From assembly GCA_041552135.1 (NCBI GenBank), contig JBFELL010000103.1:1-10259 (forward strand): a DNA stretch of 10,259 nt, written 5' to 3'. Numbering within the stretch: the stretch's first letter is position 1; each line of letters starts with the position of its first letter. Below are positions 6,287 through 10,259 of this stretch, piece after piece. Made by a program: the position numbers and the translations under genes. Origin of the DNA: SZUA-186 sp041552135. Lineage in GTDB: Bacteria; Pseudomonadota; Gammaproteobacteria; UBA9214. The notes below the pieces were generated by a model. That model was not told where the DNA came from. It saw nothing but the letters and a program-made list of their open reading frames with translations, and did no database searches.

Positions 6287-6667
6287 ATGAAAAGCCTGTT
6301 ACTGGTGGCCCACGGCAGCCGCCGTGCCGAATCCAATGATGAAGTGCGTCAGCTTGCCCTGCAGCTGGAAGCAAGCGCGAACGGGCAATACGACCAGATC
6401 GCCTGTGCCTTTCTGGAGCTTGCCGAGCCGTCCATACCCGACGGCCTGCGCGCGGCCATACGGGCTGGGGCCACCGAGGTCACCGTGCTGCCGTACTTCC
6501 TGTCCGCGGGCCGGCATGTGGCCACCGACATCCCCGGCGAGGTGAATATCATCCGCGCCGAGAGCCCGGAGGTGGAGATCATCCTGGCGCCCTATCTTGG
6601 TGCCTCGCCGGGAGTTGTCGGGCTGCTGCTGGATCTGGCGACAGGCAAGACGGTTACCGGCAACTAG
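6287..6667 (+). CDS. cbiX: Short CbiX/SirB-type sirohydrochlorin chelatase
   Basis: The 126-aa protein belongs to the class II chelatase family that inserts cobalt (cobalamin route) or iron (sirohaem) into sirohydrochlorin. The metal-binding histidine is H9 in LLLVAHGSRRAESNDEV and the second is H77 in LPYFLSAGRHVATDIP; the central FLELAEPSIPDGL (42-54) carries the conserved glutamates. It is a single chelatase module, half the length of two-module CbiX/SirB, like the small CbiX proteins that act as homodimers. There is no C-terminal histidine-rich or ferredoxin-like extension. The start ATG at 6287 has a modest GGGAA site about 9 bases upstream. It follows the Sel1 gene by 24 bases, and no other sirohaem, cobalamin, nitrite or sulfite reductase gene is in view, so the metal (Co, Fe or Ni) cannot be decided. 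Confidence 0.88.
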   Translation: MKSLLLVAHGSRRAESNDEVRQLALQLEASANGQYDQIACAFLELAEPSIPDGLRAAIRAGATEVTVLPYFLSAGRHVATDIPGEVNIIRAESPEVEIILAPYLGASPGVVGLLLDLATGKTVTGN

Positions 6668-6703
6668 CCTGTGCCTCCCTGCCCTGCACAGGCCGATGCA
6701 GGG
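6667..6703 (+). terminator. Hairpin at the cbiX stop (weak terminator candidate)
   Basis: Perfect 8-base arms GCCTGTGC (6667-6674) and GCACAGGC (6686-6693) begin on the last base of the cbiX stop codon. An alternative stem CCCTGC/GCAGGG (6682-6687 with 6698-6703) is followed by GCTTTAT. The two are mutually exclusive. There is no strong T-run. Confidence 0.35.
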
Positions 6704-6947
6704 GCTTTATCGCGCAATGGTGCGATGTCGCGGAGAAATATTCTGCAGCCACAGAGTGGAGGATACCGGGAATACACTCGCAGCCTTCGTTGGGCATGCG
6801 TCACCCAGCCCGGGCTGAAAAGATAACACTGCCGGTTCATGCCGCATGCGGGCCGGGCAGAGTAGCAAAGCGACATGCCCGATAGCCTCGCCCCGTATCG
6901 ATCAGGCGTTGCTGCACATCACCGGCAGGGTCACGGCAAACTGCCGG
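6704..6947. other. Gap between convergent cbiX and methyltransferase genes
   Basis: I see no credible gene in this stretch. It holds a 10-base palindrome CCGCATGCGG (6842-6851) and a perfect stem ACCGGCAG (6921-6928) with CTGCCGGT (6941-6948). That stem ends on the stop codon of the minus-strand methyltransferase gene and may help end its transcript, though no T-run follows. Confidence 0.4.
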
Positions 6948-8147
6948 TCAGATCCGCTCACCCCACACCGCGAACACCGGATCGGCAGTCGCACGCTGGC
7001 CGGCGTACTTGTCGTCCGCCGGGCGCGGCAGTCCGCGGCTGCTCACGGTCGCCAGCTTGCTGAAGCTGCCCGACTGGCGGAAATAGTCCAGCACCAGTCC
7101 CATGCGTTCGAACGGGTGCAGTTCACTCCACAGGTCGATGGCCTTGGTGGGAAACCAGCGGTCGGAGAAGGTCATCACGACATGGCCGCCAGGCCTGACG
7201 ACCCTGGCAAGTTCGCGGAACACCTCGATCGGCTGCACCAGGTACTCGACCGAGGCCGTGCAGATCACGGCGTCAAAGCTCCTGTCTTCGAACGGCAGGC
7301 GCGGGTCCTGGTTGACGTCGTGCACGACACGCTCCCCGAGCCGCGCATTTTGTTCCAGCTCATCGGCGTTCATGCCGAGGCCCGTGACGGTGATGCCGGT
7401 CAGGTCATCCGGCAGGTGCGAGACCCAGCTGCTCATGAAATCCAGCACCCGCATACCCGGCTGCAGGAAACGTCGGTAGATTTCGCCGATCCGGGCGATG
7501 GCGCTGCTGTCGAGGTGTTGCACCAGGCGTGGCTGCGAGTAGAACAGCGCATCCTCGCGTGCATCCAGCCTGCCGAGTGGTGTGCCATTGATGAGTCCGG
7601 TGTGACCTTCGACCATGGCAGCCTGCAGGCCCACACCACCGTCGAGCACGTCCATGACGATGTCGTTGCAGCGCCCGCCATGCTCCCCGGCGAGCCCCTT
7701 GTGCTCCAGAATGCGGGCAGCCACGGTCACGGGCGACTGTGCCAGCGGGTGGTTCAGGTCGATCCGCACGCTGTCCTCGTCGATGGCGATTACCCGCATG
7801 GGGTGCATGTCGCCGTCGAAGATGCCGGCAGTCCCGGCGGCGAACTTGCGCGGATAAAACCGGCCACTGTGCAATTCGATCGGCGGTCCGTTGCGACGGC
7901 TCAGCCTGAGCAAGCGGCGCCTGATGGTATGAATGTTGTGCTCTGACCAGGCCGCTACCAGTTCGCCGGCGGAAAATTCCTCCTGCAGCCATTCGCCATC
8001 GCTGTCCGGCAGGCTGATGGACAGCCTGCCCGGGAAGATATCCCGCCAGAAGTTCAGCTTGTCGAAATAATAGCGTTCCGCATGACGGGCGTCGGGGCTT
8101 TGCCATTCGATGCGGACTTCTACTGCGGCCTGTTGTGAACTGTTCAT
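6948..8147 (-). CDS. SAM-dependent methyltransferase with SlyD/FKBP-like N-terminal region
   Basis: The 399-aa protein has two parts. The C-terminal part (about 225-399) is a class I, Methyltransf_11-like SAM fold: motif I VLDFMSSWVSHLP (234-246), then VTGLGMNADELEQN (254-267), an acidic strand VVHDVNQDPRLPFEDRSFDAVICTASVEYL and RVVRPGGHVVMTFSDRW. Motif I has serines where glycines are usual, a variant I recall from a subgroup also present in cyanobacteria and plants. The N-terminal part (1-150) ends in FDGDMHPMRVIAIDEDSVRIDLNHPLA, which closely resembles the ITVDGNHPLAG segment of SlyD, so it is probably a degenerate FKBP/SlyD-like domain. The linker (160-220) has LDGGVGLQAA and LFYSQPRLVQHLD. 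The substrate is unknown. Start: the ATG at 8145-8147, with no clear ribosome binding site. It is divergent from the 58-aa gene and convergent with cbiX. Confidence 0.85.
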   Translation of the reverse strand: MNSSQQAAVEVRIEWQSPDARHAERYYFDKLNFWRDIFPGRLSISLPDSDGEWLQEEFSAGELVAAWSEHNIHTIRRRLLRLSRRNGPPIELHSGRFYPRKFAAGTAGIFDGDMHPMRVIAIDEDSVRIDLNHPLAQSPVTVAARILEHKGLAGEHGGRCNDIVMDVLDGGVGLQAAMVEGHTGLINGTPLGRLDAREDALFYSQPRLVQHLDSSAIARIGEIYRRFLQPGMRVLDFMSSWVSHLPDDLTGITVTGLGMNADELEQNARLGERVVHDVNQDPRLPFEDRSFDAVICTASVEYLVQPIEVFRELARVVRPGGHVVMTFSDRWFPTKAIDLWSELHPFERMGLVLDYFRQSGSFSKLATVSSRGLPRPADDKYAGQRATADPVFAVWGERI

Positions 8148-8268
8148 GTCGATTGCCGTATAGTCAAAAACAGTGAGTCATTAACCAAAAGTGCGTATCC
8201 TGCCTGCCCTGCAATATGCCCTGACGGGAGTGCAGGCATCCAGGGCACTGTACGCAAAGGAGGACCGG
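8148..8268. promoter_or_regulatory. Divergent intergenic region
   Basis: This 121-base region separates the methyltransferase start (minus) from the 58-aa gene (plus) and must carry both promoters if they are not read through. TATAGT at 8159-8164 (plus strand) is a fair -10 match but has no good -35. A near-ideal ribosome binding site, AAAGGAGG, ends 5 bases before the ATG at 8269. Confidence 0.35.
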
Positions 8269-8445
8269 ATGGATCCCTTTCTGCTAGAGGTTGGCCGGAA
8301 AATGGACAGTTACCGGGGCCGGGAAGAAATCATGCGTGTCATGGATGAACTCGAGTACCTGTTCGATGCCCTGGAGGGCGAGGAGCAGGATGCCTGTTCG
8401 CAGTTCATCTCGGTGCTGCAAAAGCGGCTCGAGCAGTCCGGCTGA
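8269..8445 (+). CDS. Small acidic protein of unknown function (58 aa)
   Basis: The 58-aa protein (MDPFLLEVGRKMDSYRGREE... to ...QKRLEQSG) is predicted to be almost all helical, acidic in the middle (MDELEYLFDALEGEEQDA), with no signal peptide or membrane segment. The start is set by the ribosome binding site AAAGGAGG, five bases before the ATG at 8269; the frame is open upstream, but the earlier start (8191) has no such site. I recognise no family. The strong site suggests good expression. The next gene begins 7 bases after the stop codon, whose TGA overlaps that gene's GAGG site, so the two are probably translationally coupled and may act together. Confidence 0.7.
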   Translation: MDPFLLEVGRKMDSYRGREEIMRVMDELEYLFDALEGEEQDACSQFISVLQKRLEQSG

Positions 8446-8452
8446 GGCGATA

Positions 8453-9280
8453 GTGCCAGTACGCTTCTACAGCCGGCGCCGGGTGTCACCTTTTCTGGGT
8501 GTCATGCAGGTCATTGAAGTCGGTGACGGTCGCGCGCTCTCCGTGGACGGGCGGCACTGGGAACTGCAGTTGCTGAGCCTGGAGGAAATACCGGAGCGTG
8601 TCTGGGGCAATATCGGGCCGCGGCCGACGCGGCGACGCTGGTTCATCTACGGCAAGTGCAGCCGGCCCGATGCGGTTCGTCGACTGCCGGTCAGTCGCGA
8701 AATCAGCAACCCGGACAGGCACCCGGCACTGGCATTACTGCTCGAGGCGCTGGCCGAGCGGCCGAGGCTGCCATTTCCGGCGGCTGATTCGCACGAGGCC
8801 TGGCTGTGTGACGCAGACGGTGAACCGCTGGCACTGCTGGCAACGGCCTGTGACGAGGTCGAGCGCGATGGCCGCAAGCCGGGGCCCTGGTCCTGCCTGC
8901 CGGCGACCGACCGCGGCTTCAGCTCCCGCTCATCGCTGGCGCAGGGACAGGACACAGTGCAGGCCCTGAATGAACTGGTCAACAAGGGTGCACGCGGTGC
9001 CCGGCTGCACTGGCTGCAGGGCGAGGGATTGCCGGCATTGCCCTGGCGAGGCGCCTGGACGGTGCCGGAACAGCAACAGCTGTTCGATGACTACACGGCC
9101 TACGTCTCGCCCTACCTGCTGACCCTGCCGCAGCTCGATGACGGACTGCGCGAGCAACTCGAACGGCTTGCGGTGCAGCAGCTCGACCTGATCGAGTTCG
9201 TGTATCCACTGCTGCCGGTGGTGCTCGATGCCGGGCGCATGGAGGTCGCGCGGGTCAAGGCGCGGCTGGCGGGGAATTGA
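8453..9280 (+). CDS. Conserved-type protein of unknown function (275 aa)
   Basis: Soluble protein of 275 aa, no signal peptide or membrane segment and no motif of a known enzyme class. The first 65 residues look like a small beta domain (VRFYSRRRVSPFLGVMQVIEVGDGRALSVDGRHWELQL), followed by RRWFIYGKCS. The middle (about 90-165) is loop-rich and includes HEAWLCDADGEPLALLATA and GPWSCLPATDRGF; the C-terminal half is helical (GQDTVQALNELVNKGARGARLHWLQG, then LREQLERLAVQQLDLIEFVYPLLP). Start: GTG at 8453, with GAGG (8444-8447) five bases before it, overlapping the upstream stop. An ATG at residue 18 would cut into the beta domain. Four cysteines (C69, C119, C133, C148) are not arranged as a clear metal site. 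It is probably in one operon with the 58-aa gene, and perhaps with the OsmC-like gene 82 bases on. Confidence 0.7.
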   Translation: MPVRFYSRRRVSPFLGVMQVIEVGDGRALSVDGRHWELQLLSLEEIPERVWGNIGPRPTRRRWFIYGKCSRPDAVRRLPVSREISNPDRHPALALLLEALAERPRLPFPAADSHEAWLCDADGEPLALLATACDEVERDGRKPGPWSCLPATDRGFSSRSSLAQGQDTVQALNELVNKGARGARLHWLQGEGLPALPWRGAWTVPEQQQLFDDYTAYVSPYLLTLPQLDDGLREQLERLAVQQLDLIEFVYPLLPVVLDAGRMEVARVKARLAGN

Positions 9281-9362
9281 AGTTTTTCTTGATCCCGGGC
9301 AAATTGCAGCAGGGCTCCAGCGGTTAACCTGTGTACGTGCCAACACCACCAGCGAGGGCCCG

Positions 9363-9782
9363 ATGAGCCAGCATAAATTCCACCTGCGCCTGTCCTGCCG
9401 CTACAAGGATCCCGACAATACCATCGACACACTTGGTGTCGACGTGCTGACCGGGGATGGCTGGCAGCCGCTGGACCTGAATCCCCGGTCTCCAGGTTTC
9501 CTGCTGTTTGTCTATACGGTGTTTCACTGTCAGCACACCTACATGCGGGTCAACTGCGCCGAGCGCAAGCTGATGCTCGAGTCCTGCGAAGGGACCATCA
9601 ACGCGGTGGCCTCGGATGAGTGGATGCTGGAGCAGTTGCACATCGACTTCGACGGCAAGCTGAAGTCCGGCAGTCCGGCAGCGGGCGATATCGACTGCAT
9701 TGTCGAGCGTATGCGGCACTGCCCGGTGTCGATGAACCTCCGGCCGGTTGCCGACAGCCGCACCGGTCTGCGGCTTGACTAG
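9363..9782 (+). CDS. OsmC-like protein, divergent
   Basis: The 139-aa protein matches the OsmC/Ohr fold in layout. An N-terminal beta region is followed by SPGFLLFVYTVFHC with C56 at the helix position of the first redox cysteine, and near the C-terminus HCPVSMNL carries C120. The C56-C120 spacing equals that of the peroxidatic and resolving cysteines in OsmC/Ohr thiol peroxidases, which reduce organic hydroperoxides. However, the Pro-Glu pair usual about ten residues before the first cysteine in Ohr reads Pro-Gly (SPGF) here, and the middle (ESCEGTINAVASDEWMLEQ) is unusual. Peroxidase activity is therefore uncertain. The start ATG at 9363 has GAGGG four bases upstream. Its TAG stop overlaps the stop of the convergent NYN gene. 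It follows the 275-aa gene by 82 bases. Confidence 0.7.
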   Translation: MSQHKFHLRLSCRYKDPDNTIDTLGVDVLTGDGWQPLDLNPRSPGFLLFVYTVFHCQHTYMRVNCAERKLMLESCEGTINAVASDEWMLEQLHIDFDGKLKSGSPAAGDIDCIVERMRHCPVSMNLRPVADSRTGLRLD

Positions 9783-10259
9783 CTGCCGGCCGGGCTGCCC
9801 GGATTTTCGCCGTTCGTGCTGCGTCTGCGCAGGGGGCCCTTGCGGGCGGATTTCTTCGCTTCCAGCGTGAACCAGTCGTCACTGGTGATGGCATGGAAAT
9901 GGTCCGCCTCGTCGATCAGTAACTGCGAGGTGGTCGACGGCACAGCCGCGATCTCGACACGCACGCCCTCCGATTTCAGGTGCCTGACAAGTTCGACGTA
10001 GTCCGAGTCGCCCGACATGATGATGATGGTGTCGACCTTGCTCGCCAGCTGGGTGGCCTTGATCGACAGCGGGATGTCAGCGCTCTTGTGGCAGGGGCGA
10101 ACCGAGCCGTGGTAATTGGAGTGCAGGCGCTCCTTGAGCTTGGCCGAGATCTGCTTGCCCTCGCGGAAATACACCAGGCGGTTGAGGCCGCGGTTGTCGA
10201 GCAGCTTCGGCACCAGGGTGTCAAAGTTCAGCATGGTGTTCGGTTTGCTGGTCTCGGAA
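9779..10259 (-). CDS. NYN/LabA-like (DUF88) nuclease-domain protein, 5' end beyond window
   Basis: PIN-like NYN-domain protein, a family of predicted metal-dependent RNases. The visible part includes the conserved block KSADIPLSIKATQLA, the strand and acidic motif TIIIMSGDSDYVELVRHLKSEG, and VEIAAVPSTTSQLLIDEADHF, which are the second half of the NYN fold. The N-terminal strand with the first catalytic aspartate is not seen. The frame stays open through 10258 (S-E-T-S-K-P-N-T before the first visible Met), so the Met at 10234 is probably internal and the true start lies outside. The C-terminus is a basic, disordered-looking tail (EAKKSARKGPLRRRSTNGENPGSPAGS) that could bind nucleic acid. The stop is TAG (9781 to 9779), sharing CTAG with the OsmC-like stop. 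The target is unknown. Confidence 0.85.
   Translation of the reverse strand, partial: SETSKPNTMLNFDTLVPKLLDNRGLNRLVYFREGKQISAKLKERLHSNYHGSVRPCHKSADIPLSIKATQLASKVDTIIIMSGDSDYVELVRHLKSEGVRVEIAAVPSTTSQLLIDEADHFHAITSDDWFTLEAKKSARKGPLRRRSTNGENPGSPAGS

Noticed and set aside
6704..6947. Possible tRNA or small RNA gene
   Set aside because: The hairpins do not form a cloverleaf, and no promoter-terminator pair is visible.
6846..7946. 366-codon open frame on the plus strand
   Set aside because: It is antisense to the methyltransferase gene, whose protein shows clear family motifs; the antisense product is a low-complexity His/Ala/Val/Arg mix with no domain. High GC produces such frames.
8291..8452. 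Upstream extension of the 275-aa gene inside the 58-aa gene
   Set aside because: The extension overlaps the 58-aa frame and has no ribosome binding site, while the GTG at 8453 has GAGG at good spacing.
1..10259. Defence system, prophage or CRISPR array
   Set aside because: No direct-repeat array, integrase, transposase, restriction or toxin-antitoxin motif is found. The NYN and GIY-YIG proteins are nuclease-fold housekeeping-type families and sit far apart in unrelated contexts.

Overview
This is an ordinary, gene-dense stretch of a high-GC bacterial chromosome (by eye well above 60 % G+C, except for the AT-rich leader of a cold-shock gene). The gene set points to a gammaproteobacterium: an elongation-factor-P-like protein of the YeiP/EfpL type, a SlyD with a short histidine tail, an Uup-type ABC-F ATPase, and a paired REP-like palindrome of the form seen in many high-GC gammaproteobacteria. 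A Chromatiales/Ectothiorhodospiraceae-like organism would fit, but the sequence alone does not fix the genus. I see no phage, transposase, CRISPR, toxin-antitoxin or recognisable defence genes.

Layout. (1) 1-1459 (+): the 3' three quarters of uup, then a short gap with two palindromes (1473-1555) and GC hairpins. (2) 1614-2863 (-): slyD followed by yeiP/efpL, a translation and protein-folding pair, with a 203-base gap that holds a long imperfect hairpin (2251-2301). (3) 2988-4875 (+): a small GIY-YIG protein, then a gltD-type glutamate synthase small subunit with no gltB next to it. (4) 4956-5794 (-): a CspA-family cold-shock gene with a long AT-rich leader and a strong intrinsic terminator, and upstream of it a 126-aa conserved-looking protein of unknown function. 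(5) 5930-6667 (+): a two-gene unit, a single-Sel1-repeat protein and a short CbiX/SirB-type chelatase. (6) 6948-8147 (-): a methyltransferase with a variant SAM motif I and an N-terminal half that carries a SlyD/FKBP-like segment. (7) 8269-9782 (+): a 58-aa acidic protein with a near-ideal ribosome binding site, a 275-aa unknown protein probably translationally coupled to it, and a divergent OsmC-like protein. (8) 9779-10259 (-): the 3' part of a NYN/LabA-like nuclease-domain gene whose stop codon overlaps the OsmC-like stop in a shared CTAG.

The genes do not form one pathway. Most are housekeeping: translation (uup, efpL, csp), folding (slyD), nitrogen assimilation (gltD) and sirohaem or cobalamin metal insertion (cbiX). 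The less ordinary items are the FKBP-like/methyltransferase architecture, the coupled 58-aa/275-aa pair of unknown function, the OsmC-like protein that keeps both cysteines but seems to lack the usual glutamate, and the structured slyD-efpL intergenic region.
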